Of a stretch of 64,000 nucleotides of DNA, positions 1 to 9,532 are shown in pieces. Position 1 is the stretch's first letter. Each line of letters starts with the position of its first letter. The position numbers and the translations under genes are program-made. The stretch comes from Zoogloea sp. (lineage in GTDB: Bacteria; Pseudomonadota; Gammaproteobacteria; Burkholderiales; Rhodocyclaceae). The stretch spans positions 124,001 through 188,000 of the forward strand of contig NZ_JAQVCN010000001.1 of NCBI RefSeq assembly GCF_028689785.1, given 5' to 3'. The notes below the pieces were generated by a model. That model made no database searches. It saw only the letters and a list, made by a program, of their open reading frames with translations, and had not been told where the DNA came from.

Positions 1-1
1 C

Positions 2-1936
2 TACTTCCTGGGCAGCATCGTTCTGATCAAGTCCGTGGCGGTATCCGACGCCACCGTAGTAGACGGGCAACAACGCCTGACGACGCTGACCCTGCTGTTG
101 TCGGCGATCCGTGCGGCGGTCACGGACCCATCGATGCAGGCGGACATCACCAGTTGCATCTACGAAAAAGGCAGCCTGGTCAAAGGCACGCAGGCTCGTT
201 ACCGCCTGTCCCTACGCGAGCGTGACCGCGAGTTCTTTCGCCAGTTTGTTCAGCACGAGGACGGCTTTACAAAGCTGACCGCGCTCACGCGATCACTGCC
301 CGACGCGCAGGGCCGCATCCGTGCAAATGCACTGGCGTTCCAGGAGCGCCTCGGCACGCTTCCCCAGACGGAACTGTTGAGACTGGTACAGTTCGTCATC
401 ACCCGCTGTTATCTGGTCACCGTCGCCACACCCGATCTAGATTCCGCCTATCGGATCTTTGGCGTCCTCAACAGCCGCGGTCTCGACCTCAGTGCCACCG
501 ACATCCTCAAGGCGGAGATCATCGGCAATATTGCACCAGAACTGCGCGACGCCTACACGAAGAAGTGGGAGGATGCCGAAGAAGACTTGGGGCGGGAGGC
601 GTTTGGCGAACTTTTCAGCCACATCCGCATGGTGTATCGCAAGGCGAAACCCAAAGGCTCATTGCTGAAGGAGTTCAAGGAGCACGTCACCCCCTCGGCA
701 AAACCACAGGCGTTTGTGGATCGGACACTTATTCCGATGGCTGAGGCCTTCAGCGCGATCACTGGGGCAGACTACGCAAGCCAGAAACATGCGGAGGCCG
801 TCAACGAACAACTGCGCTGGCTGAACCGTCTGGAGTTCAAGGACTGGGTGCCGCCGGCGCTGGCGTTCGTCGTGCGACAAAACCAGCACCCCGAGGCGAT
901 GCTGTCTTTCTTCCTGGGCATGGAGAGGCTTGCGTATTCGATGCTGGCGCGCAAGAGCGGCGTGAATGACCGGCTGGAGCGATTCTCCGCCCTCACGGCA
1001 GCCATCGAAAAAGGCCAGGATCTCGCGGCGCCTACTTCTCCCCTCCAGCTCACACCGCTGGAGCAGCACGAGACCTTCACGGCGCTGAACGGGCCACTCT
1101 ACGAAACCCACTCCTCGCGAGCGATTGCCACGCTCATGCAGCGCCTCGACCACCTGATGGCCGATGGCAGCGCGAGCTATCAGCACGACATCGTTTCGGT
1201 CGAGCACATCATGCCCCAGCAGCCCGCGCCGAACAGCCAGTGGCTGAGCTGGGTTCCCGATCCGCAGACACACCAGCGCTGGCTCCATCGGCTTGGCAAC
1301 CTCACCCTGCTGAGCCGCAAGAAAAACAGCGCCGCCAGCAACTACGAGTTCGAGAAAAAGAAGAGCGCCTACTTCACGAAGGGCGGCATCTGCGCCTTTG
1401 CGATGACCACCGAGATCATGCAGTACAGCGAATGGTCGGAGGAGATCATGGCGCAACGCCACACGCGCATGCTCCAAACGCTAGAGGCCCACTGGCAGTT
1501 GCAAGATCGAATGAGTCGGGCTGATCTGGCCGAAACTCTGCTGCTGGAACTTGAGCAGGCCCGCGATGACCCCCTGTTCGAACTGGAAAGTGCCAAACAC
1601 GGTTTGAATGCCACCGCGCGGGAGACAGGCTCTGCGTTCATGGTTATGGCGGGCTCACAGGCCAAACTCCACTGGAACGGCCAACCCCACGGATACCAGC
1701 AACTCCGCGATGATCTACTCGCTACCGGCGCGCTAAGTCCCTCGAACGATGGCACTCACCTTATCTTTGCGAGCGACGTGGAATTTAACAGCCCCAGCGC
1801 CGCATCTGCCACCGTACTCGGGCGCCCGGATAACGGCCGCACGAGCTGGCGCCTAGCTGGCACCTCAATCACCTACGCCGCATGGCAGAACAATCTCCCA
1901 GAGGGGCAGCTTGCTTCCGGGCGCATCGAACGATAG
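2..1936 (+). CDS. GmrSD-type DUF262/DUF1524/DUF4357 nuclease-like protein, 5' end outside window
   Basis: The frame is open to the left edge and reads YFLGSIVLIKS before the first in-window GTG (35). That matches the interior of a DUF262 domain, so the true start lies upstream and the gene is partial. Visible parts in order: the DUF262 motif DGQQRLTTL (GmrS-like, nucleotide-dependent half), a helical middle, a DUF1524 His-Me finger nuclease block (SVEHIMPQ, then HRLGNLTLL and NSAASNYEFEKKK) at about residues 390-450 of the in-window part, and a C-terminal DUF4357-like domain (GSQAKLHW, FNSPSAAS, NGRTSWRL). Known GmrSD proteins are type IV restriction enzymes that cut modified phage DNA. Defence is therefore the likely role, but DUF262 proteins are diverse. 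No partner gene is visible downstream. Confidence 0.85.
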   Translation, partial: YFLGSIVLIKSVAVSDATVVDGQQRLTTLTLLLSAIRAAVTDPSMQADITSCIYEKGSLVKGTQARYRLSLRERDREFFRQFVQHEDGFTKLTALTRSLPDAQGRIRANALAFQERLGTLPQTELLRLVQFVITRCYLVTVATPDLDSAYRIFGVLNSRGLDLSATDILKAEIIGNIAPELRDAYTKKWEDAEEDLGREAFGELFSHIRMVYRKAKPKGSLLKEFKEHVTPSAKPQAFVDRTLIPMAEAFSAITGADYASQKHAEAVNEQLRWLNRLEFKDWVPPALAFVVRQNQHPEAMLSFFLGMERLAYSMLARKSGVNDRLERFSALTAAIEKGQDLAAPTSPLQLTPLEQHETFTALNGPLYETHSSRAIATLMQRLDHLMADGSASYQHDIVSVEHIMPQQPAPNSQWLSWVPDPQTHQRWLHRLGNLTLLSRKKNSAASNYEFEKKKSAYFTKGGICAFAMTTEIMQYSEWSEEIMAQRHTRMLQTLEAHWQLQDRMSRADLAETLLLELEQARDDPLFELESAKHGLNATARETGSAFMVMAGSQAKLHWNGQPHGYQQLRDDLLATGALSPSNDGTHLIFASDVEFNSPSAASATVLGRPDNGRTSWRLAGTSITYAAWQNNLPEGQLASGRIER

Positions 1937-2282
1937 GCCGAGACGCAAACGCCCCACCAGAAAATCCACTTTGGATCCGCCGTCCAATCAATATTTACAA
2001 CTCGATCTTTCCCATTTTCGCGCCCTCCAGTGCAGACACGGCTTTCGCAGGGGGCCCATCTCGAATTTCATACATCAGGCTCCACTGGCTACAACACCCG
2101 CACACCAGGAACGGATTACCCTTCCCCACAAGGGGCATCCTCCGCGGCGCGCAGTGCAGCCGCCGCGCAGACTTCAGGCACTCTTTGCAGAAAGGCCGCA
2201 CGGCCCCGTCAGGGACATTCAAGAGAGAGGGCTCCCGGCCGATAAGGCAGCATCTGGAAACCGGGATTCGCCCTCCTCTTTC
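1937..2282. other. 346-bp intergenic stretch with no recognisable gene
   Basis: The region lies between the nuclease-like gene and the GGDEF-EAL gene. An open frame continuous with the downstream gene crosses it, but its translation shows no domain and the downstream protein has a natural membrane-anchored start at 2283. I see no strong hairpin or promoter here. Confidence 0.5.
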
Positions 2283-4196
2283 ATGAAGTTCCCCGACGAC
2301 CAGGACGAGCCCGCTGCGGCCCCCGCCCCTACGTTCGGGCGGCACTGCCGCCTTCTCCTGCTCCTGACTTCGACGAGCCTGGCCCTCACCTTGGCCGGGG
2401 CACTGGCTTTCATATCGAAGGACAGTGATCTGCCGCCCTACATGCTGCTGACGGGAGCAGGCCTGGGCCTGGCCTTGGTCTCCTGCACCTGGGAGATCGC
2501 CCGGCTGCGCCGCATCACCCGGGCCCATGCCCTGGCCATGGTCGGCACCAACGACGGAATGTGGGAGTGGGACCCGATAAGCAAGGAGCTCAAGGTCGGG
2601 AAGCGCCTGTTGAACATCCTGGGCTACGCCGACAACTTTCTCGGTAACACGGGACAGTGGATCGAACTTGTACACCCGGACGACCGGGCAGGCTACAACG
2701 AGGCCGTGGCGACCCACCTCAAGGGCCTTACCCCGCACTTCTACCATGAGTACCGGGTGCGCGCCGAAGATGGCGCCTACCGTTGGCTCGCCGCCCGGGG
2801 CGTGGCCCAGCGGAATGGCCGCGGTGTGGCCCGGCTGATGGCCGGCTCCATCACCGATATCACCGAGCGCCGCGCCGACGAGGCCCGCATCCGCTACCTT
2901 GCCCACCACGACGCTCTTACCGGGCTGCCGAACCGGGGCCAGCTGATGGAACAGGCACCCCGCCTGATCGCCCGGGCCGCAGGGCGAGGCGACATGCTGG
3001 GCGTGCTGTTCGTGGACCTGGATCGTTTCAAGACCATTAACGACGCCATGGGTCACTCGGTGGGCGACATCCTGCTCAAGGGCGTGGCCCGCCGTATCTC
3101 TGAGGCCCTACGCCCCCTCGACCAGGTCTATCGCCAGGGCGGCGACGAGTTCATTGCCGTACTGCCGGAAATTCGCGGGGCCAGCGACGCGGGCCACGTC
3201 GCCGAACGCATTCTCGAAGCCATTACCCGTCCGATGCGCGAGGCCGGCCTGGAGTTGCACACCACAGCCACCATCGGCATCGCCCTGTTTCCCGCCGACG
3301 GGGGTGACACCGAGACCCTGCTGCGCAATGCCGACACCGCCATGTACGCTGCCAAGGCGCGGGGCGGGGCAAACTGCCACTTCTTCTCGGAGCAGATGAA
3401 CGAGCGCCTGCAACGCCGGGTCTCCCTGGAAGCGGCCCTGCGCAATGCCATTGCTGCTGGCGAACTGGAGCTGCACTACCAGCCCCAGGTCAGCGTCAGC
3501 GACGGCCGGGTGGTTGGAGTGGAAGCCTTGCTGCGCTGGCACCACGACGGGTGCTTCATTCCCCCTGACCACTTCATCCCGGTGGCCGAGGAAACCGGCA
3601 TGATCCACGCCATCGGCGACTGGGTACTGGACACCGCCATCGCCCAGGCAGCCTGCTGGCATGCGGAATACGCCTTGCCGCCGCGCATCGCCATCAACCT
3701 GTCGCCACGCCAGTTCTGGCATGGCGGCCTGGCGCAGGGCATCCTCCAGCGCCTGCACAATCACAAGGTCCCCCCCGAGAGCATCGAGCTGGAGGTCACC
3801 GAATCGGTTCTGATTCAGCCCGAGGGGCCGGCCATCGGCGAACTGCGTGCCCTGCGCCAACATGGGCTACACCTGGCCCTGGACGACTTTGGTACCGGCT
3901 ACTCGTCCCTGTCTTACCTGCGCAACCTGCCGGTGAATCGGCTGAAGATCGACAAATCCTTCATCTTCCCCCTCGCCGGTAGCCACACCGAGAACCCCGA
4001 AGACGCCGCGGCCATCGTCCGTGCCATCATCGCCATGGCCCACAGCCTATCCCTCTCGGTGGTGGCCGAAGGCGTCGAGACTACCGAACATCTGCACGCC
4101 CTGCGGCACATGGGCTGCGACCTCTACCAAGGCTACCTGCTGAGCCCGGCCCTGCCCGCCAGACAGTTCGCCGAGACTTTCCTGCGACCCGCCTGA
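2283..4196 (+). CDS. Membrane PAS-GGDEF-EAL cyclic-di-GMP protein
   Basis: A 638-residue dual-domain c-di-GMP enzyme. I chose the ATG at 2283 because it gives a short cytoplasmic leader followed by two membrane helices (about 22-45 and 52-72). A PAS_3-type domain follows (WEWDPISKELKVG ... DITERR), then GGDEF at residues 286-290, preceded by an RPLD inhibitory I-site exactly five residues upstream. The EAL domain starts at 414-416 and keeps NLSPRQF, EVTES, DDFGTGYSSL, KIDKSF and AEGVET. Both active sites look complete, so the protein could make or degrade c-di-GMP, with the PAS domain as input. It stands alone, and the ribosome site before 2283 is weak. An extended upstream start is possible but would add low-complexity sequence without a domain. 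Confidence 0.88.
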   Translation: MKFPDDQDEPAAAPAPTFGRHCRLLLLLTSTSLALTLAGALAFISKDSDLPPYMLLTGAGLGLALVSCTWEIARLRRITRAHALAMVGTNDGMWEWDPISKELKVGKRLLNILGYADNFLGNTGQWIELVHPDDRAGYNEAVATHLKGLTPHFYHEYRVRAEDGAYRWLAARGVAQRNGRGVARLMAGSITDITERRADEARIRYLAHHDALTGLPNRGQLMEQAPRLIARAAGRGDMLGVLFVDLDRFKTINDAMGHSVGDILLKGVARRISEALRPLDQVYRQGGDEFIAVLPEIRGASDAGHVAERILEAITRPMREAGLELHTTATIGIALFPADGGDTETLLRNADTAMYAAKARGGANCHFFSEQMNERLQRRVSLEAALRNAIAAGELELHYQPQVSVSDGRVVGVEALLRWHHDGCFIPPDHFIPVAEETGMIHAIGDWVLDTAIAQAACWHAEYALPPRIAINLSPRQFWHGGLAQGILQRLHNHKVPPESIELEVTESVLIQPEGPAIGELRALRQHGLHLALDDFGTGYSSLSYLRNLPVNRLKIDKSFIFPLAGSHTENPEDAAAIVRAIIAMAHSLSLSVVAEGVETTEHLHALRHMGCDLYQGYLLSPALPARQFAETFLRPA

Positions 4197-4359
4197 CGCC
4201 GCAAACGCAGCCCCGGATGCTGCCAAAACAGCAAACAAGGGCTGGCACCGCAAGCTCTCCCGTGGGATCGAATACACTCGACTCCACGGGCACTCCAGCC
4301 ACCCTTGACGCGATACGCTCCCGGGCGAAAGCCACTCACCCGCCCTGCACTTTGCCACC

Positions 4360-5826
4360 ATGACCCAATCCGACCACGTATTCACCGGGCTTCAGCCCAC
4401 CGCCGTCTGGCGGCACTTCGCCACCCTGTGCCGCATCCCCCGTGCCTCCAAGGCTGAAGGCCCCGTGCGCGACGCCCTGCAGAGCTGGGCCCATGGCCGC
4501 GGGCTGGCTACGCAGGTAGATGAGGCGGGTAACCTGATCATCCGCAAACGCGCCTGCCCCAGCCACGAACACGCGCCGGGCGTGGTACTGCAGGGCCACC
4601 TGGACATGGTGTGCCAGGCCAACAACGGCACCGCCCACGACTTCAGCCGCGACCCGATCAGCCCGACCCTGCGCGAGGGCTGGCTGGTAGCCGACAACAC
4701 CACGCTGGGCGCCGACAACGGCATCGGCGTAGCCCTGATCCTCGCCGCCCTGGATGACGACACCCTGCCCCATGGCCCCCTTGAGGCTCTGCTCACCGTC
4801 GACGAAGAGGCCGGCATGGGCGGCGCCCAGGGGCTTCAGCCCGGCACCCTTGAAGGGCGCCTGATGCTCAACCTGGATACGGAAGACTGGGGTGAGTTCT
4901 ACCTGGGTTGTGCCGGTGGGGTGGACGTGAATGTGAGCCGCCCCGGCACACCGGCCACGCTGCCCCAGGGCTGGGAAACGTGGTCATTGACCCTCGCCGG
5001 CCTGCGCGGCGGGCACTCGGGCGTAGACATCCACGAGGAGCGGGGCAATGCCATCAAGCTGCTGGTGCGGGTGCTACGCAGCCTGGAGCACACCCAAGCC
5101 CTGCGCCTCGCCGGCCTTGCCGGTGGCACGGCGCGCAACGCCTTGCCCCGTGAAGCCCGGGCCACCTTTGCCCTCCCGGCGGGCCAGCGCGGCGCGCTGG
5201 AAATCGCCCTCGCCACCCAGCAGGCCGAACTGCGCGAGGCCCTGCGCGGCGTCGACGAAGGCGTGACCCTGACGCTCGCCGCCGCCACCGCCAGCGAACT
5301 CATGAGCAGCGCCGACCAGGCTCTGTGGCTGGCCTCCCTGCATGCTGCGCCTCACGGCGTACGCCGACGCAGCCTCAGCGTGCCCGGCGTGGTGGAGACC
5401 TCCAACAACATCGGGGTGGTGGAACTCGGCCCGCACGCAGGCAGCTGCAACTTCATGGTTCGCTCCCTGCTCGACAGCGGCAGTGCGGCCCTGGCCGACG
5501 AAATCGTCAGCCTGTTTGCCCTGTCCGGCACCGCGGCGGAGGTATCCGGCCACTACCCCGGCTGGACCCCCAATCCGGACTCGCCGCTGCTGGCCCGCTG
5601 CCAGCGGGTGTTCGCCCGGGACTTCGGGCAGGCCTCCTGCGTCAAGGTGATCCATGCAGGTCTGGAATGCGGCATTCTCGGCGCCAGCCATCCGGGCATG
5701 GACATCGTCTCCTTCGGCCCCACCATCCGCGGCGCCCACGCCCCGGGCGAGCGGGTGGAGATCGCCTCGGTGGGCAAGGCGTGGCAGCTCCTCCGCGCCA
5801 TTCTCACCGACATCGCCACCCGCTGA
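4360..5826 (+). CDS. pepD: Aminoacyl-histidine dipeptidase (M20C)
   Basis: A 488-residue cytosolic zinc dipeptidase of the PepD family, which hydrolyses Xaa-His and other dipeptides. Full length for the family (about 485). Metal and catalytic motifs are visible: LQGHLDMVCQ, TLGADNGIG, DEEAGMGG (general-base Glu and ligand Glu), LNLDTEDWGE, the lid sequence GLRGGHSGVDIHEERGNA, and a late HAGLECGIL containing the final His/Glu ligands. A 47-nt gap separates it from the secreted beta-propeller gene downstream on the same strand, so cotranscription is possible though functionally unexplained. Confidence 0.93.
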   Translation: MTQSDHVFTGLQPTAVWRHFATLCRIPRASKAEGPVRDALQSWAHGRGLATQVDEAGNLIIRKRACPSHEHAPGVVLQGHLDMVCQANNGTAHDFSRDPISPTLREGWLVADNTTLGADNGIGVALILAALDDDTLPHGPLEALLTVDEEAGMGGAQGLQPGTLEGRLMLNLDTEDWGEFYLGCAGGVDVNVSRPGTPATLPQGWETWSLTLAGLRGGHSGVDIHEERGNAIKLLVRVLRSLEHTQALRLAGLAGGTARNALPREARATFALPAGQRGALEIALATQQAELREALRGVDEGVTLTLAAATASELMSSADQALWLASLHAAPHGVRRRSLSVPGVVETSNNIGVVELGPHAGSCNFMVRSLLDSGSAALADEIVSLFALSGTAAEVSGHYPGWTPNPDSPLLARCQRVFARDFGQASCVKVIHAGLECGILGASHPGMDIVSFGPTIRGAHAPGERVEIASVGKAWQLLRAILTDIATR

Positions 5827-5873
5827 AAGCGCGTCGATCAAGCGGCGCCGCGCTCCAAACCAACTCCCCCACC

Positions 5874-7064
5874 ATGCACCGCCCTGCCCGCCTCCTCGCA
5901 CTGGTGATCGCCCTTGCGGGTGCCAGCGCCGGCGACGCCCTCGCCACCCGCGGCAGCCGCTATATCACCGCCGGCCAGTGTGCCGGCGTGCCGGCCGTTC
6001 AACTCAAGGTAGCCAAGGGCTTCTGCGTCGGGCTCGCCGCCAGCGGGCTGGGCCTGCCGAGGGGCGTGCTGCCCCTTGCCGACGGCCGCGTGCTGATCAC
6101 CGACCTGGGCCGCTGGGACGCCCCGGCCGGACGTCTGCTGATGCTCAACCCAAGACCAGGCGGCTACGAAGCGCGCACGCTGCTCAAGGGGCTGGACCGC
6201 CCCCACGGCCTGCAGATGGGGCCAGACGGCAAGATCTATCTGGCCGAGGCCGGCCGCATCCTGCGGGTGGATATGGCGCGCCAGCCGGTCAGCACCGAGA
6301 TACTCATCGCCGGCCTGCCCACCGCCGGGCGGCACCCGCTCAAGCAGTTTGTGTTCGGCCCGGATGGGGCCATCTATGTGAACGTGGGAGCCAGCACCGA
6401 CCACTGCGAGGACGCCCCCACCCCCCGCGGCATGCGCTGCCCCGAAGCAGAGCGGGAGGCTCCCGGTGCGGCCATCTGGCGTTATGCGCATATAAACGGC
6501 CACTGGGTAGGCAAACCGTTTGCCCGCGGGCTGCGCAACAGCATGGCCCTGGCCTTTGCCCCCGACGGCAGCCTGTGGCAAGCCGAAAACAGCCGCGACA
6601 CGCTACCCGGCGGCGGCAATTCCGACACACTGCCCCACGACGAGCTCAACCGGATCCGCCCCGGCGCCCACTATGGCTGGCCCTACTGCACCGACATGGG
6701 CCGCTTCGACCCGGCCTTCACGCCGGGGGACTGCAGCCGCTACACCCGACCCGAGCGCCTGCTGCCAGCCCACTCCGCACCGCTGGGCATGACCTTCTAC
6801 ACCCATGTGGCAGCATCACCGGCATGGCGAGGCAGCCTGGTCATCGGCCTGCACGGTTATCGCCGCCAGGGCCACCGCATCATCGCCTGGCCCTTCGACG
6901 CCTCGGGCAAACCGGCGCGCAACTTCGTGGTGCTGGTGGACGGATGGCAGGCCACCGCCCGCCACCCCCTCGGCGCCCCCACCGACATCAAGACCGACAC
7001 CCGCGGCCACCTGTGGGTCACCGAAGACCGCAACGGCACGGTGCTGGTGATCAGCCCGGAGTGA
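5874..7064 (+). CDS. Secreted sorbosone/PQQ-dependent sugar dehydrogenase-like beta-propeller
   Basis: A 396-residue protein with a Sec signal peptide (RLLALVIALAGASAGDALA). The rest reads as a six-bladed glucose/sorbosone dehydrogenase-type propeller: LPRGVLPLADGRVLITDLG, PHGLQMGPDGKIYLAE, LRNSMALAFAPDGSLWQAEN, HDELNRIRPGAHYGWPYC and PTDIKTDTRGHLWVTEDRNG. Several cysteines in the exported portion probably form disulfides. The family includes PQQ enzymes, but many members have no proven substrate. I call the fold with confidence and leave the reaction open. It lies next to a PQQ-related regulon, which may be meaningful or coincidental. It converges on the sigma-54 activator gene ending at 7186. 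Confidence 0.78.
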   Translation: MHRPARLLALVIALAGASAGDALATRGSRYITAGQCAGVPAVQLKVAKGFCVGLAASGLGLPRGVLPLADGRVLITDLGRWDAPAGRLLMLNPRPGGYEARTLLKGLDRPHGLQMGPDGKIYLAEAGRILRVDMARQPVSTEILIAGLPTAGRHPLKQFVFGPDGAIYVNVGASTDHCEDAPTPRGMRCPEAEREAPGAAIWRYAHINGHWVGKPFARGLRNSMALAFAPDGSLWQAENSRDTLPGGGNSDTLPHDELNRIRPGAHYGWPYCTDMGRFDPAFTPGDCSRYTRPERLLPAHSAPLGMTFYTHVAASPAWRGSLVIGLHGYRRQGHRIIAWPFDASGKPARNFVVLVDGWQATARHPLGAPTDIKTDTRGHLWVTEDRNGTVLVISPE

Positions 7065-7185
7065 ACGGGCGCCGCCGCACTGGCCGTTGATCACCTGCAC
7101 TTCTGCCCCCTGGCAAACCAAGGGAGGCAGATCATGAGTCAAGGCGACAGCTCGAACTGCGGTACTCGGGCTTAGTCACCCATGC

Positions 7186-9225
7186 TCAGAAGCGCCCCAG
7201 CTTGCGGTACAGGGTATTGCGGCTGATACCCAGGCGCCGCGCGGCCGACGAGATGTTGCCGTTCTCGGCTTCCAGGGTGCGCTGGATCATGTCGCGCTCG
7301 ATTTCCTCCAGCCGGCCCATGCCAGCGGTGGCAACGCTGCGAGCCGGGGCTGCGGCATCTGCCTGCAGGGGGGCACGGCCAGCCTGAGGCAAGGTACAGG
7401 GCTGGGCGATCTCGCCGATCTCCTCGAAGATGTCATCCGGCAGGTGCCAGGTTTCGATGGACTCCTCGTCGTCGTCGAGCAGCGCGATGGCCACCTTGAT
7501 GACATTGTTGAGTTGGCGGATGTTGCCCGGCCAGCGGTAGTTGAGGAAGGCTTCCATAACCTTGTGGGACACCTGCACCTTGCGGTCCGGACCGGCCTCT
7601 TCGCGAAGCAGTTTGTCGATCAGACTGTCGATGTCGCTGCGCTCGCGCAGGGACGGCAGGTTGATGCACAGTCCGTTGAGGCGGTAGTACAGATCCTCCC
7701 GAAAGCCGCCGCGGGCCACTTCTTCCTTGAGCCGCCGGTGGGTGGCACAGACCAGAGTGATATCCACCGGAATGCTCTTGTTGGTACCCAGGGGCGTCAC
7801 ACAGCGCTCCTGCAGCACCCGCAGCAGGCGGGCCTGGAGGGACAGCGGCATGTCACCGATTTCATCAAGAAACAGGGTGCCGCCGTGGGCCTGCTGGATC
7901 TTGCCCACGGCCCCTTCCTTGCGCGCGCCAGTGAAAGCACCGCCGGAGTAGCCGAACAGTTCGGACTCGATCAGGGTTTCCGGGATGGCCGCACAGTTGA
8001 GGGCCACGAAGGGACCACTGGCCCGGGGGCCGCTGTTGTGGAAGGCCTTGGCAAACATCTCCTTGCCGGCGCCCGATTCGCCCTGGATCAGGATGGGGAT
8101 GTCGCGACCGAGGATGCGGGTACCCTTGTCAATGGCCGCCTGCAGACGCTCATCACCGGTAGACAGGGACTGCAGGGTGAGGCACGGCTTGGCCCCGACG
8201 GGGGTCGCGGCGGCAACGGCCTCCTGGCGGACACGACTGGCCATACGCTCACCCTTGGCATCCACCAGCACCGGTGCATTGGCCGACAAGGAACCGAAAT
8301 TGCCGCGCAGGCGCGCATAGAAACGCTCGCCGTTACGACCCGAAATGGCAATCAGTGACGAGGGATCACGGCGTGCCCGGTCAATCAGGGTACCCAGAGG
8401 CACATCGAAAAGCATGTTGTAGTGGCGCCGGGGCAGATCCTCGCGACGCATGCCCAGCAGCTCGAGAGCGGCCTGGTCGGCGCCCAGCAGGTCGCCGTCG
8501 GGGCTGATGGCCAGCAAGGCCTCACACAGGCTGCCCACGTGATCGGGGCGGGAATGAAAGCTCAGCAGGCCCTGATGGGCAAACTCGGATTCAAAGAGGC
8601 GTTTTTCGATGATTCTTGAAGACATCTTGACCAAGCCGAGGGAGTGACGCTGAAAGGCGCGGTAGTCACTGGAAATGTCCAGAACTCCCATCAGGCGGCC
8701 CTGGGCATCCTGGATGGGTGAAGCGCTGCAAGTGAGGAAGGCGTTACCTTCGAAGAAGTGCTCAGAGCCGAACACATTGACGGCGCCCCTTTCGGTCAGC
8801 GCCATACCGATGGCGTTGGTGCCGCGCTCGAACTCGTGCCAGCTGGCACCGGGATGCAGAGCCACCTGCTCGGCCCGGCTCAGGAAATCGGCGTCGCCAT
8901 AGCTTTGCAGCACCATGCCCCGGACGTCAGCCAGGATCACCATACTGTGGGAGTTGCGGATCTGCTCGGAAAGATGTTCGAGCACCGGCTGGGCATGGGA
9001 AATCAGGGTACGGTTGCGCTCCCGCGCTTCGGCTACACCGCGCACATTGGGTTCGCCAACCTCGAGTCGGGCCGGGTCCAGCCCGGCCTGGCGACACCGC
9101 TCCCACGAACGCAGCACGTTCTGGTCGAGCAGGGCCTCCGGAAGTTCGCCCCGGCCAAAATACAGCGAGCGCGCTTCCTGGAGGCTAACCGCACGAGCCT
9201 CGACACTGAAAGGAACCTGCATCAT
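7186..9225 (-). CDS. AcoR-type sigma-54-dependent activator (GAF/PAS-AAA+-Fis)
   Basis: A 679-residue bacterial enhancer-binding protein. The N-terminal half begins with the AcoR-type signature (LRSWERC) and a GAF domain (TNAIGMALTERGAVNVFGSEH), followed by a PAS-like region. The AAA+ domain has Walker A GESGAGKE, a canonical GAFTGA loop at about residues 428-433 that contacts sigma-54, Walker B GTLFLDEIGD, and R-finger-region sequence. The C-terminus is a Fis-type HTH (NISSAARRLGISRNTLYRKL). It is divergent from the pedF-like operon, whose promoter has a near-consensus sigma-54 site, so that operon is its likely target. AcoR relatives respond to small alcohols, ketones or aromatics; the effector here is unknown. 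Confidence 0.9.
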   Translation of the reverse strand: MMQVPFSVEARAVSLQEARSLYFGRGELPEALLDQNVLRSWERCRQAGLDPARLEVGEPNVRGVAEARERNRTLISHAQPVLEHLSEQIRNSHSMVILADVRGMVLQSYGDADFLSRAEQVALHPGASWHEFERGTNAIGMALTERGAVNVFGSEHFFEGNAFLTCSASPIQDAQGRLMGVLDISSDYRAFQRHSLGLVKMSSRIIEKRLFESEFAHQGLLSFHSRPDHVGSLCEALLAISPDGDLLGADQAALELLGMRREDLPRRHYNMLFDVPLGTLIDRARRDPSSLIAISGRNGERFYARLRGNFGSLSANAPVLVDAKGERMASRVRQEAVAAATPVGAKPCLTLQSLSTGDERLQAAIDKGTRILGRDIPILIQGESGAGKEMFAKAFHNSGPRASGPFVALNCAAIPETLIESELFGYSGGAFTGARKEGAVGKIQQAHGGTLFLDEIGDMPLSLQARLLRVLQERCVTPLGTNKSIPVDITLVCATHRRLKEEVARGGFREDLYYRLNGLCINLPSLRERSDIDSLIDKLLREEAGPDRKVQVSHKVMEAFLNYRWPGNIRQLNNVIKVAIALLDDDEESIETWHLPDDIFEEIGEIAQPCTLPQAGRAPLQADAAAPARSVATAGMGRLEEIERDMIQRTLEAENGNISSAARRLGISRNTLYRKLGRF

Positions 9226-9286
9226 CTCCTCCTCCGCTGATGCGGATTATCACCGGCCCTGAAGCCGATTTTATCGGTGTGTTCCA

Positions 9287-9310
9287 AAATGTAGCAAGTG
9301 GGTCACATTT
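9287..9310. promoter_or_regulatory. Inverted repeat, candidate upstream activating sequence
   Basis: AAATGT (9287-9292) and ACATTT (9305-9310) form a perfect 6-bp inverted repeat with a 12-bp spacer. It lies about 130 bp upstream of the sigma-54 promoter and 60 bp upstream of the activator start. The position fits an enhancer for the divergent activator. Assignment to this regulator is inference. Confidence 0.35.
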
Positions 9311-9440
9311 CAACAATGCGACTGCTCCACTACGACTCCTTTACAGCAAGTGTCGGGCCAGCTTATTGCATCATAAGCAAAACTGAGAAAAGGCGGCTCC
9401 ATCAATGCCCTTCACCGCCCCTCTGCCCTGCCCCCCGAAT

Positions 9441-9456
9441 TGGCACGCCCCTTGCT
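9441..9456 (+). promoter_or_regulatory. Sigma-54 (-24/-12) promoter of the pedF-like operon
   Basis: TGGCAC (9441-9446), five bases, then TTGCT (9452-9456). This is an exact match to the core sigma-54 consensus TGGCAC-N5-TTGCW with correct GG/GC spacing. Transcription would start near 9467-9470, about 65 nt before the cytochrome gene. It lies downstream of a divergent sigma-54 activator. Confidence 0.85.
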
Positions 9457-9532
9457 GAATGAGGAAGCACACGGTGGCCTGCCAACCCGCGGCCCACTCG
9501 ATGAATTCCAATCATGACCAAAGGTGATCCAG

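Noticed and set aside
1911-2282. N-terminal extension of the GGDEF-EAL protein
   Set aside because: It overlaps the upstream gene, lacks a domain and would place about 124 polar residues before a natural membrane-anchor start.
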